DNA of 64,000 nt from an uncultured Tateyamaria sp. GTDB lineage: Bacteria; Pseudomonadota; Alphaproteobacteria; Rhodobacterales; Rhodobacteraceae. The translations under genes were made by a program, and so were the position numbers. The notes under the pieces were generated by a model. That model was not told the origin of the DNA. It saw nothing but the letters and a program-made list of their open reading frames with translations, and did no database searches. Positions within the stretch are counted from its first letter, which is position 1, and every line of letters begins with the position of its first letter. Shown in pieces: positions 36,628 to 44,956 of this stretch. The stretch is from NCBI RefSeq assembly GCF_947494755.1, contig NZ_CANLVZ010000003.1, positions 246,687 to 310,686 of the forward strand. The letters are read 5' to 3'.

Positions 36628-38565
36628 ATGACTGCGCCGGACCAATTGCCTGACGATATCGATGCCCTGAAGGCAATGATTATTGCTTCTGAAGAGCGCA
36701 ATGCGCGCAAAGATGTGCGGATCGAACGGCTGGAAAAGCTGCTAACAGACTTCAAGCGCGCCCTGTTCGGGGCAAAGTCTGAGAAGGCGCATCCCGACCA
36801 GTATCATCTGGCGCTGGAAGATATCGAGACGGCAATGGCTGCGGTGCATGCCGAAGACGAAGCGGTCGATCCGCCAAAGGCCAAAACCGCCAAGCGCAAG
36901 CCGCGCGGTGCTTTGCCCAAACATCTGCCACGCGTTGAAGAGGTCATCGAACCAGATAGCAGGGCATGTGCCTGCGGCCATGAACGCCATATCATCAGCG
37001 AGGATGTGAGTGAGCGGCTGGATATTGTCCCCGCACAGTTCCGCGTGATCGTCACCCGACGCCCGCGCTATGCCTGCCGCAAATGCGAAGGCAGCTTTGT
37101 GCAAGCACCAGCTGTGCCGCGGCTGATTGAGGGTGGTATGCCGACGGAAGCTACAGTGGCAACGGTTTTGGTCTCAAAGTTCGCCGACCATCAGCCATTG
37201 TTCCGCCAGTCCCAAATCTATGCCCGCCAAGGCGTCGAGATTGAGCGGTCTACTTTGGCTTCATGGGTCGGCAAGGCCGCGCATGAACTGGTGCCGGTCT
37301 ATGACGCGCTGCTCAGGCACCTGAAGACATCAACGAAGCTCTTCATGGATGAGACCCCGGCACCGGTGCTCGATCCTGGCAGGGGCAAAGTGAAGAAGGG
37401 TTACTTTTGGGCGCTCGCCCGTGATGATCGGGCCTGGGACGGGCCAGAACCGCCAGGCGTTGCGTTTACCTATGCACCGGGACGATCCGGCAAATACGCA
37501 TCCCAAATCTTGCAGGGCTTTAGCGGCATCCTGCAGGTGGACGGCTATGCCGGATACAACCGCGTGCTCGATCCTCGGGACAATGAACCGATTGCGCTGG
37601 CCTACTGCTGGGCGCATGCCCGTCGGAAGCTCTATGAACTCACCGAGAACAACGTCGCGCCCATCGCCGAGGCGGGCCTCAAGCAGATCGCGGCGCTTTA
37701 TCGGATAGAGAGCAAAGCCCGCGGGCTGACAGCCGAAGAACGCCTTGCCATGCGACAAAACCGTTCAGCGCCAAAGGTTGCAGCCTTCAAAGAATGGCTG
37801 GACGCCGCACGGATGCAGGTTTCGTCCAAGTCCCCAACCGGTGAGGCCCTGAAGTATATTGCCAAATACTGGGACGGCTTGATCCTGTTCCTCACCGATG
37901 GCCGCATCGAGATGGACAGCAACGCCGTCGAGCGCACCATCCGCCCGATCGCCCTACAGCGCAAAAATGCGCTCTTCGCAGGTCATGACGCAGGGGCGCA
38001 GAATTGGGCTGTCATCGCGTCGCTGATTGAAACCTGCAAATTGAACAAGATCGAGCCGCACAGCTACCTGAACGGTGTCCTCTCAGCTATCGTCAACAGT
38101 GAATCTGCCGTTGTCTTGGCAAACCAGCGGATTGCCAAAGCGGGGCTCTCAAATCGGGTCCAGGCTCACACCGGAGATATCCGTAATGTAGGTGAGATAA
38201 TTGGTCTTGAGCGACGTGAAGCTGTACAGTGCTTAGTCGCATCAAATGTTATGAATGCTTTTTTTGGATACGCCACCGGCCCTGGCATTGACGCCGTTTT
38301 TGATGTGCTCAAACGCGCTTTTCCGAACCGATTCATGCTTTTGGGTGACTATTTCAGTAATCTGAAACAGCCAAATGAAAGCGCGGCGGAACTTACGCGA
38401 GGCCTTTTTCATGATGTAGCGCAGGTTGTATCCGGTCAGGGCATCCCGCCCGAAAATCTTGATGGCTGGGAGCATATACTGGAGCGCAACGGCTGCACTT
38501 TGGTCAAGGCCTTTGAGGGCAAGGGAGGCGAAGTCAATCGTTTTATCCTACTCTTGCAGATTTAG
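36628..38565 (+). CDS. tnpC: IS66 transposase TnpC fused to methyltransferase tail
   Basis: Residues 1-490 are IS66 TnpC: N-terminal coiled coil, CACGHERHIISEDVSERL and YACRKCEGSF zinc fingers, the DDE domain (FMDETPAPVLDPGRG, LQVDGYAGYN, NAVERTIRPIALQRKNALFA). Near SAIVNS the frame leaves the element and continues for about 155 residues of the methyltransferase C-terminus. The usual TnpC ending (GH then DLLPW-type residues) is absent. Whether the chimera is made or active is unknown. Confidence 0.85.
   Translation: MTAPDQLPDDIDALKAMIIASEERNARKDVRIERLEKLLTDFKRALFGAKSEKAHPDQYHLALEDIETAMAAVHAEDEAVDPPKAKTAKRKPRGALPKHLPRVEEVIEPDSRACACGHERHIISEDVSERLDIVPAQFRVIVTRRPRYACRKCEGSFVQAPAVPRLIEGGMPTEATVATVLVSKFADHQPLFRQSQIYARQGVEIERSTLASWVGKAAHELVPVYDALLRHLKTSTKLFMDETPAPVLDPGRGKVKKGYFWALARDDRAWDGPEPPGVAFTYAPGRSGKYASQILQGFSGILQVDGYAGYNRVLDPRDNEPIALAYCWAHARRKLYELTENNVAPIAEAGLKQIAALYRIESKARGLTAEERLAMRQNRSAPKVAAFKEWLDAARMQVSSKSPTGEALKYIAKYWDGLILFLTDGRIEMDSNAVERTIRPIALQRKNALFAGHDAGAQNWAVIASLIETCKLNKIEPHSYLNGVLSAIVNSESAVVLANQRIAKAGLSNRVQAHTGDIRNVGEIIGLERREAVQCLVASNVMNAFFGYATGPGIDAVFDVLKRAFPNRFMLLGDYFSNLKQPNESAAELTRGLFHDVAQVVSGQGIPPENLDGWEHILERNGCTLVKAFEGKGGEVNRFILLLQI
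38098..38105 (+). repeat. IS66 target duplication, right copy
   Basis: AGTGAATC, identical to 35746-35753, at the junction where the tnpC frame passes into the methyltransferase remnant. Confidence 0.9.
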
Positions 38566-38573
38566 GTAGTGGG

Positions 38574-39803
38574 ATGGAACGGGGCCTTTCTAGCAAGTCA
38601 ACTTTTTTCAGCCATCACCCGACATGTCGGCTGGCGGTGGTGAAGATTGCTAGTCGCTGCAATTTGAACTGCACCTATTGTTATATGTATAACCTTGGCG
38701 ATCAAACAGCGCTGCAGCAGCCCAAGGTCATGTCCATCGCCGTAATTGAAGCATCAGTGGCTCGTTGCATGACCCATGCAGCCACGCGGGGGCTCGAAAG
38801 TTTTCGGTTCGTCTTTCATGGCGGCGAGCCGTTGATGGCTGGACGCGAGACGTTTCATACTTTGATCGCGTCTGCATCCCGTTGGCAAGATCAGTTAGGA
38901 GTAATTCCTGAGTTTTCCGTACAAACCAATGCGACTTTGTTGAACGATGCTTGGTGCACAGCGTTGGCAGATTGGGGAGTATCTGTTGGTGTTAGCCTCG
39001 ACGGCCCGAAGTCGGTTAACGATCGTCATCGTATCACTCACAAAAATGAAGGATCGTACGATAAAACAATAACTGGCTGGAACCGTGCAAAGGTGCATGG
39101 GCTTAGGCCTGGTGTTTTGACCGTAATTGATCCCAGTACATCCGCCGACGAAGCTTATCATCACCTTCGAGCATTGGGGCCAGAGAGTGTTGATTTTTTA
39201 CTACCTGACGCCAATTACATGCGCCCTCCGTCGTATAAAACCGATGGCACACCATATGCGGATTGGTTGCTGAGAGTTTTTGAACTATGGAATTGTGAGC
39301 CTATACGACCATTTCGAGTTCGTACTTTTGAACAAATCATGTCGACTACACTGGGCATTGCATATGCCACTGACGCGCTTGGCGAAGGGGAAAATGAAAT
39401 CGTTGTCATAGAAACTGATGGCGAAATAGGGCCGGTCGATACCCTAAGAGCGGCCGTGCCAGGTGTCAGTCGTACAGGCTTTAACGTACTTCGAAACTCC
39501 GTGGACGAAGCCTTAGACCACCCAATTCTTTCAAAATACCATGGAGCTAACCAATCGCTCTGTGAAACATGCACAACCTGTCCAATTAGCCGCATATGCG
39601 GTGGAGGTTACCTGTCCCATCGTTACAGTCCTGAACGGATTTTTGATAATCCATCAGTTTATTGTCGTGACCTGACTAAGTTAATTGCAGAAATTAGGCA
39701 GTCGGTAATAATGACGCTCCCTAAAAACGTGTTGAAAGAAGCTAACCTACGACCATGGTCTTCAGCCGATATTGAAGCAGCGCGAGCTGTAGTAAAAAAG
39801 TAG
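38574..39803 (+). CDS. Radical SAM/SPASM peptide-maturase-like enzyme
   Basis: 409 residues. The radical SAM motif is CNLNCTYCYMYN with Cys29, Cys33 and Cys36, followed by FHGGEPLMAG. The C-terminal SPASM-type cysteines are in CETCTTCPISRICGGGYLSH and in NPSVYC. The pattern is that of anaerobic sulfatase-maturase-like and FxsB-type peptide-modifying enzymes, which install crosslinks or other changes in RiPPs. It starts eight bases after the methyltransferase remnant and closes the peptide operon. Confidence 0.85.
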   Translation: MERGLSSKSTFFSHHPTCRLAVVKIASRCNLNCTYCYMYNLGDQTALQQPKVMSIAVIEASVARCMTHAATRGLESFRFVFHGGEPLMAGRETFHTLIASASRWQDQLGVIPEFSVQTNATLLNDAWCTALADWGVSVGVSLDGPKSVNDRHRITHKNEGSYDKTITGWNRAKVHGLRPGVLTVIDPSTSADEAYHHLRALGPESVDFLLPDANYMRPPSYKTDGTPYADWLLRVFELWNCEPIRPFRVRTFEQIMSTTLGIAYATDALGEGENEIVVIETDGEIGPVDTLRAAVPGVSRTGFNVLRNSVDEALDHPILSKYHGANQSLCETCTTCPISRICGGGYLSHRYSPERIFDNPSVYCRDLTKLIAEIRQSVIMTLPKNVLKEANLRPWSSADIEAARAVVKK

Positions 39804-39968
39804 TTTATGAACTGTCTACATGGTTCTTGCCGATATCGGTCCAACAATTTCTACCAAATTGGAGAATCGACGCGTAAGCGGCCTATTTTGACCAGAAGGG
39901 ATGTCCGGTCTGGGGAAATGCGCCGCATCGCAGAGATCGCTACGCTGCGAGCGCGAGCAAATGCAGCG

Positions 39969-40229
39969 TCAGCGATTGCCGCAACGCGGTGAATGTTGGC
40001 GTCGATGTTTGGGGCTAAGCTTGCTGATCTGCACGTTTGGTTGGCTTTCAACTTCAATTTGCGACTGAAATCGAGATGACTCTTCGCCTTCGGTTGGACT
40101 TAACTTCAAAGTCAAATCGCGAAGGGCTTTGTGAATTTCTTGTGCTAGTATGCTTATCCAGCTTCCGCTCTCAAGGCGATGACGGAGCTGCGTTTTGATC
40201 AAATCGGTTCGTTCTTTGGAGAACGGCAT
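39969..40229 (-). CDS. Small hypothetical protein after HNH gene
   Basis: An 86-codon frame starting MPFSKERTDLIKTQLRHRLE, 23 bases downstream of the HNH gene on the same strand. The first 50 residues look like a folded helical protein; the last 25 are basic and may be read into unrelated DNA, because the plus strand at about 39984-40018 resembles the phosphoesterase gene at 43762-43796. The rest of 39804-39968 shows nothing. Confidence 0.4.
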   Translation of the reverse strand: MPFSKERTDLIKTQLRHRLESGSWISILAQEIHKALRDLTLKLSPTEGEESSRFQSQIEVESQPNVQISKLSPKHRRQHSPRCGNR

Positions 40230-40252
40230 GTTCGTAAATCTTCTCTTGTAAA

Positions 40253-41152
40253 TTAGTGCTTGAAGCAGTTGTCTCGATGCCAGGTCAAGAATTCGACCCG
40301 TGGTCTTTCAGACGGTCGATCCGGCACCAATAGCTTACCCGAACTGTTGATCATGGATTTCACAGCATCAGGGTCGTTAGCTTGCCTCGAGATCAGGATC
40401 GCTAGATTATCCGATAGCCCAACCAGCCCCCTGTCGAACATCCAGTGTGCCGTGCCAGACAGTGCCATCCCGTTACTGACGATGTCGGGGCCATCATGTT
40501 CCACTGGTCTGATGTGCGCGGCTTCGACCTCCGCACGGCCACCACCGTTGATCAACCGCAATCCAGTGATGGCGCATCGTTCGCCGTATGCACGGAGCAC
40601 GTTCTTTCGAAAGTTCCTGTCGCGGACAGTTCTATTCGTCAACTGATTGACGCGGTCCCGTGCAGACGGAAATTGAAAAGGTGTCTGATCTTCTTTGAAG
40701 CCATCAGCGGCACCGGCCTGACCGATCCGAGGGAGAATGTCGTCGCCAGTTCCAAGTCCACGTTCAACAATCCGGGCAAAGTCTGTCGATGAAAGTGGTC
40801 GCACAGCCGCTTGGGCGCGCCCTGATATCTTGCCTAGGTCATTGAGAAGACCTTGCTCGACCAAATCATCAGCATCACGAAACGGGACAGGGTCGCCGAA
40901 GTCGAGATATGTCCCCGGTTCGATAACCGCCAAGTGCATGTCCGAATTTCTAGGATCTGGGATCACGTCCTGAACTTTGGCCACGGCGAAGTAGCCCTTA
41001 GTGTTTTTGACCTTGCTCGGTTCGAGATAGACAATCCAATCGCCCTCACACTGCTGAACGCGTGTCAGGTACTGCTTTGGGAACTGATATCGCTCCGACG
41101 GCACGTCGTCGTAGATAGAATCTGTACGATGGATGAAAACGCCAAATGCCAT
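40253..41152 (-). CDS. HNH endonuclease with N-terminal sensor-like domain
   Basis: 299 residues. The C-terminal HNH nuclease has CAITGLRL, then AEVEAAHIRPVEHDGPD with His213, NGMALSGTAHWMFDRGL with Asn227 and His236. The N-terminal 130 residues (MAFGVFIHRTDSIYDDVPSE, YQFPKQYLTRV, GDWIVYLEPSK) are a beta-rich domain of the kind joined to HNH nucleases, similar in style to modified-base readers, but I cannot name it surely. The start at 41152 is chosen for the conserved MAFGVFIHR; an ATG at 41164 is possible. A stand-alone restriction role is plausible. Confidence 0.8.
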   Translation of the reverse strand: MAFGVFIHRTDSIYDDVPSERYQFPKQYLTRVQQCEGDWIVYLEPSKVKNTKGYFAVAKVQDVIPDPRNSDMHLAVIEPGTYLDFGDPVPFRDADDLVEQGLLNDLGKISGRAQAAVRPLSSTDFARIVERGLGTGDDILPRIGQAGAADGFKEDQTPFQFPSARDRVNQLTNRTVRDRNFRKNVLRAYGERCAITGLRLINGGGRAEVEAAHIRPVEHDGPDIVSNGMALSGTAHWMFDRGLVGLSDNLAILISRQANDPDAVKSMINSSGKLLVPDRPSERPRVEFLTWHRDNCFKH

Positions 41153-41414
41153 GATTTCGAACATGACTGGAAAGGTCGAAACTGCCAACCCGCCAATCCA
41201 TCCGGCAGACAGCGAAGAAAGAGATTCAGAATTAAAGATCGCATCAAAACGGAAACAAGTTGCCCTTTTTATGCAATATGTTTCCATGCGTCATGTGCTT
41301 GGAGGGATCGACGCGACAACCGAGCGCCGCCTTAAGATGTGAGACTTGGACGTCTGTCACTGCGGTTGTGTGAATTGACAAAGCAGCAGTTGTCGAAGGC
41401 TGCGAAGTTCCGAT

Positions 41415-41642
41415 CTACGACGGCATCAACAGAGTATAGGCTTCAACGCGCATCGCTAATGCAAGTCTGGCGATGTTATCAACAGAAATGTTCTGTTCCG
41501 AGCGCTCGACGGCACTGAGATAGGTCCGGTTTAGACCAGCCTCATGGGCAAGACGTTCTTGCGACCACCCTTTCTCGGCTCGATATAGCCGAAGGTTCCG
41601 TGCAAGCACATCTCTCAGTTCACTTTTTGGCGTACGTTTCAC
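41415..41642 (-). CDS. XRE-family regulator
   Basis: 75 residues that are almost wholly a Cro/CI helix-turn-helix: LARNLRLYRAEKGWSQERLA, AGLNRTYLSAVERSEQNIS, then NIARLALAMRVEAYTLL. Such single-domain proteins often control restriction-modification genes. It precedes the HNH gene on the same strand and is divergent from the ParA operon, so it could regulate either. Confidence 0.88.
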   Translation of the reverse strand: MKRTPKSELRDVLARNLRLYRAEKGWSQERLAHEAGLNRTYLSAVERSEQNISVDNIARLALAMRVEAYTLLMPS

Positions 41643-41841
41643 AAACGCTAAAGTGCCGCTTGTCGGTTTTAACTCTACCTGTTTTAAGATACATTGTGCC
41701 TATGAAGCCTCGAGTCATCATATTCCTTGCGCCCACGGGAGACGCTAGCGCGACCGCCGCAATCGTGGCTTTGACGTCCACATTCATTGAAAGGGCAGGC
41801 TTAGCGAATGGCGACCGCGCTCTGACCCTTAAGTGTGCGAC

Positions 41842-42561
41842 ATGAAAATGGAACTGAACCTCCACACCGTCTCTTGTATCGGTTTTAAGGGTGGGGTCGG
41901 CCGAACCACCACTGCGGCCGCGCTTGCATTTGGACTGGCATCAATCGGCCAGCGCGTTGCTCTCATTGATGCAGGATATGCCGTCCCACTTGAGGAACAA
42001 CTCGTTTCGACAGGAGGCGGTCTTGGTGCCGTGCCAGATCAGAGCATTCTTGGTCGATGGGCAGAGACAGTGCAGGAAGGATCATTTCGCGACGGGGACA
42101 TTCAATACATTCGCGCAACAACCGCTGGCTACCTTAAAGCTGTGCTCGATCAGCTATGGCGGGAGAATTGGACGTACGTGGTCATCGACACCCCGGCTCA
42201 TCAGACGGCGTCGGTTTTCGAGGCGGCAGGCAGATCCTCACTTCTGATACTTCCAGCGCGCAACGTCTCCGACGCTAATGAGATCCAGGACCGCCTGCCA
42301 GAAGAATTCTTATTCCGACGGGACAACCTCAGATGCTTGGTCTCAGGGTCGGAGCAGCCACAGAATGTCCGAGCCGCTTTCTCGCGGTTGCCAATAATGG
42401 CAACAGATCTGCCCTTAGACCCAAGCTTTACAGGTTTCATTCCACATCAAAACCACAGCAAAGATCAAGGTGTATCGGAAGGCAGCTGGCAGCGTTGGTG
42501 CATTCAACTCGCAAACGAAGTTATAGAGTTGATATCTGAACGTGAGAGCATGGCATCATGA
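41842..42561 (+). CDS. ParA/MinD-like ATPase
   Basis: 239 residues with a deviant Walker A KGGVGRTTTAAALAFGL and a Walker B-like YVVIDTPAH. The rest follows the ParA fold loosely, with SDANEIQDRLPEEF. No parB gene is nearby. It starts a five-gene operon with tight overlaps (the next gene begins four bases before its stop). The role could be positioning, regulation or defence; unknown. Confidence 0.82.
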   Translation: MKMELNLHTVSCIGFKGGVGRTTTAAALAFGLASIGQRVALIDAGYAVPLEEQLVSTGGGLGAVPDQSILGRWAETVQEGSFRDGDIQYIRATTAGYLKAVLDQLWRENWTYVVIDTPAHQTASVFEAAGRSSLLILPARNVSDANEIQDRLPEEFLFRRDNLRCLVSGSEQPQNVRAAFSRLPIMATDLPLDPSFTGFIPHQNHSKDQGVSEGSWQRWCIQLANEVIELISERESMAS

Positions 42562-43124
42562 CCGCTGCACGGGCGTCATTCGTTGTCGTTCGGGGCGTCG
42601 TATCGGCATACAAAGAGCAAATGCATTCTGTCCGCGTAGATCGACAAACTGGCTATGGACGGATCAATACGACGCCCGAACTATGGCTACGCGACAAAGA
42701 CGGCAAGGAGTACCGATATCAAGGCGTTATGTTCGAGGCCGCGCAACCGGGACATGACGTTGCTGTCATTGCCAACCGAGCCTCTGGCAAGCCCGTCGCC
42801 TTCGCCAACTTCACGACCGGTGTTGTCCAAGACGGCGACGAGATGACTGTAAGCACGTCCATTAGCTCAACTCTGGTAAGCACCTTTGGATTCAGCGTCC
42901 TTTTTGCTCTGCCGGGTCTGATCCCTTGGTTATTGATCACAGAGACAATCGGTCTGGGTGACAAGGCCTTCACCACCAGTGGCATCCAGCTCTACATCCT
43001 CGTGCTCGCGGTCAGTGTCTATGCCGGTTTGCAAGTCTGGTCTAGACATTACCGTGAACGCACTGCGACCACGCGCGCGGAAATCGACCGCATGCTATCT
43101 CAACTGCAGACGACCGAAAGCTGA
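42558..43124 (+). CDS. Membrane protein with two C-terminal segments
   Basis: 188 residues. The first 100 form a soluble beta-rich domain (RVDRQTGYGRINTTPELWL, YRYQGVMFEAAQPGHDVAV). Two membrane segments follow (STFGFSVLFALPGLIPWLLI and LYILVLAVSVYAGLQVW), and a short coiled end (ERTATTRAEIDRMLSQLQ). No family recognised. It overlaps the ParA stop by four bases and the next start by one. Confidence 0.75.
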   Translation: MTAARASFVVVRGVVSAYKEQMHSVRVDRQTGYGRINTTPELWLRDKDGKEYRYQGVMFEAAQPGHDVAVIANRASGKPVAFANFTTGVVQDGDEMTVSTSISSTLVSTFGFSVLFALPGLIPWLLITETIGLGDKAFTTSGIQLYILVLAVSVYAGLQVWSRHYRERTATTRAEIDRMLSQLQTTES

Positions 43125-43321
43125 TGACTGAGCAAAACGCCAAACCACTTGAGGAACTGACAATGGATGAACTCGATGTCATCTTAGCTAAGGCTTCCTC
43201 AAAGGTAGTCTCCAAGTCTTTTGCCGAGGGCGTTCCCATCATCTACGGCGATGCGGAGAAGACGTATCGTGAGTGGCCTGATGGCCGCATTGAAGTCATC
43301 CATGTGCATTCAAGACCATAG
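43124..43321 (+). CDS. Small hypothetical protein
   Basis: 65 residues, MTEQNAKPLEELTMDELDVI at the start and YREWPDGRIEVIHVHSRP at the end. The start overlaps the previous stop (TGATG). The N-terminal helix and the short basic tail suggest a binding partner. It recurs in style beside such phosphoesterases but no function can be given. Confidence 0.65.
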   Translation: MTEQNAKPLEELTMDELDVILAKASSKVVSKSFAEGVPIIYGDAEKTYREWPDGRIEVIHVHSRP

Positions 43322-43329
43322 GCGAAGCC

Positions 43330-43890
43330 ATGACCATCTGGTACACTGCCGACACGCATTTCGGCCACGAAAACATTATCAAGCACTGCAAACGCCCCTT
43401 TGAATCGGCGGCGCAGATGGATGCCGTCTTGATTGAAAACCTCCGCGTGCGAGTTAGGCCGCAGGATACGCTATGGTTCGTTGGCGACTTTGCGTTTGGA
43501 CCTAAGGCGAAAGATAGCAAATGGCTTACAAACCTGTTTGCGCGTTTACCAGGCAAGGAGAAGCATCTGGTTGTCGGCAATCATGACGGGTCAGCCACGC
43601 AACAGCTTCCCTGGACCAGCGTCTCACAGATGGCAGAAGTAGCCGATGGCGATGGACCTCGTTCCGTACTCAACCACTATCCGATGATCACTTGGCACCG
43701 GGCGCGCAAAGGCGCGCTGCATCTCTTTGGCCATGTGCATGACCAGTGGACAGGCAGTAAGAATGCGGTGAACGTTGGCGTCGATGTCTGGGGCTACGTG
43801 CCAGTCACAATCCGCGACGTCGCACAGCGCGCGAAGACATTGCCGGCAAACAAGCATTGGCAGGACGTTGAGCATAACGCGGAGCTTTAA
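43330..43890 (+). CDS. Calcineurin-like metallophosphoesterase
   Basis: 186 residues with the binuclear-metal motifs: YTADTHFGHENII (D-x-H), WFVGDFAFG (G-D), VVGNHDG (G-N-H-D), and LNHYPMITW then FGHVHDQW (G-H-x-H). Related small enzymes hydrolyse phosphomonoesters or diesters; the substrate is unknown. It sits eight bases after the 65-residue gene. Confidence 0.9.
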   Translation: MTIWYTADTHFGHENIIKHCKRPFESAAQMDAVLIENLRVRVRPQDTLWFVGDFAFGPKAKDSKWLTNLFARLPGKEKHLVVGNHDGSATQQLPWTSVSQMAEVADGDGPRSVLNHYPMITWHRARKGALHLFGHVHDQWTGSKNAVNVGVDVWGYVPVTIRDVAQRAKTLPANKHWQDVEHNAEL

Positions 43891-43891
43891 G

Positions 43892-44119
43892 ATGGCACGA
43901 TCCTATCGCAAGACGCCGATCACCGGCATGACGACAGCCAAGAGTGACAAGCGCTTCAAAAAAGCTGAGCACCGCCGTGAACGGCGCAAGCTCAAGGTAA
44001 CGGATCTGACGGATGACACGCCCCCAGACCCAAAGAGCTTCGGCAACCCATGGGCCGGTGAAAAGGATGGGAAGCAGTGGATCGACCCCACAAAGTCCCC
44101 GAAGCTGATGCGAAAGTAG
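43892..44119 (+). CDS. Small basic protein
   Basis: 75 residues starting MARSYRKTPITGMTTAKSDK, strongly basic, ending DPTKSPKLMRK. It begins one base after the phosphoesterase stop. Small basic proteins starting with this SYRK-TPI pattern are common in mobile elements; the role is unknown. Confidence 0.7.
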   Translation: MARSYRKTPITGMTTAKSDKRFKKAEHRRERRKLKVTDLTDDTPPDPKSFGNPWAGEKDGKQWIDPTKSPKLMRK

Positions 44120-44505
44120 TTCTAGGTAGTAGATTAGTCTGCCTTGAGTTCGAATGCGGTCAGCGATCATTGACTGCAACTAAGATCAACTCGCAAATGC
44201 GGACGATGCTGCCCTTCATTCTTGGAATATGATAGTCTGCTATATGTTTCCCATTGCTATGACCATTTCAGGTTAGGGTGTCACCTATTCAGCCAATCTA
44301 GAGCTTACTTAGTCGACCAGCGCGAGCACATCAGAATTCATGGTTGTGGATTTCATTTTCTAACTTTTGTCGCCGACCTCAGTCTAATCCCAGACCTAGA
44401 TTTGACGCAAGTCCATGTAATTAATGTATTTTTTGACTTGACCCGCCCTTTTTCCTCTAGCCAGCGAGTCACGATTATGCGATTCTCTCCTCAGTTTGGA
44501 CGGGA
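44120..44505. other. Gap before Tns regulator
   Basis: A frame at 44222-44509 has no recognisable features or ribosome site and is not accepted as a gene. No repeat or RNA was seen. Presumed promoter region of the small regulator. Confidence 0.4.
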
Positions 44506-44781
44506 ATGACGATGCCTTTAGTCTACAATTCTGCTGAGCGGCGTGGCTTACACTCAACGAACCCGTTGGTTCGACATCAAGAAATTCGTGAGGCATTGAA
44601 GCTGCGCGGATACACTATGTCGGATATCGCGCGCGAGTTGGGCATATCGCCAGCTTCTGTAACTACCGTCAGCCAAGGGTACAGACGAAGCGCGCGGGTT
44701 GAAGAGCATATAGCTCAGCTGCTTGATACCACCGCCGCTGGTCTCTTTCCCGAACGTTACGAGAAGGAGGGCCAACCATGA
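44506..44781 (+). CDS. Ner/Nlp-type helix-turn-helix regulator
   Basis: 91 residues with REALKLRGYTMSDIARELGI and SPASVTTVSQGYRRSARVEE, a Ner/Nlp-like fold as in Mu Ner and Sfs-type regulators. It lies upstream of tnsA in the same direction, so control of transposition genes is the likely role. Two ATGs (44506, 44512) are possible; the first follows GACGGGA closely. Confidence 0.8.
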   Translation: MTMPLVYNSAERRGLHSTNPLVRHQEIREALKLRGYTMSDIARELGISPASVTTVSQGYRRSARVEEHIAQLLDTTAAGLFPERYEKEGQP

Positions 44782-44813
44782 TTTAGTCTACAGCAAGTCA
44801 GAAAAAGAAAAGG

Positions 44814-44835
44814 CCTTAGAGCGCCAACTCTAAGG
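44814..44835. other. Stem-loop between regulator and tnsA
   Basis: A perfect eight-pair stem, CCTTAGAG with CTCTAAGG, encloses six bases. The 5' side is rich in A, so on the minus strand it would be followed by T residues and could terminate leftward transcription. Confidence 0.45.
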
Positions 44836-44956
44836 ACCTAGGAGGGCAAGGAGCCCCTGTTCTTATCTCCTTGATCCACCGAACCAAACCAAAAGTCAAG
44901 CGCGCTGCAGGCCTTGAAGCGAGCGGCGTGTCCAATTCATGATCAAGGAGAATGTC

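Larger units (their letters stand above)
35754..38097 (+). mobile_element. IS66-family insertion sequence
   Basis: A 2344-bp element beginning GTAAGCGGTG, the usual IS66 left tip, with tnpA, tnpB and tnpC in order. AGTGAATC flanks it on both sides, an eight-base duplication as expected for IS66. The right tip reads GTCAAC and does not mirror the left, and tnpC lacks its usual last codons, so the right end seems shortened. Confidence 0.88.
35200..38565 (+). pseudogene. SAM-dependent methyltransferase split by IS66
   Basis: The 5' part (35200-35753, 185 codons) has an O-methyltransferase dimerisation-like N-terminus and motif I LLDIGCSTGGLTIEYG, ending GLDASES. The 3' part (38098-38565) continues the same frame: SESAVVLANQRIAKAGL, VASNVMNAFFGYATGPG, and a normal C-terminus. 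Removing the element and one copy of AGTGAATC rejoins one frame of about 335 residues. The gene lies in the RiPP operon, so peptide methylation is its likely former role. The 3' half is now fused to the transposase frame. Confidence 0.85.

Noticed and set aside
44222..44509. 95-codon frame before the Ner-like gene
   Set aside because: No ribosome site, no recognisable motif, starts with a weak codon.
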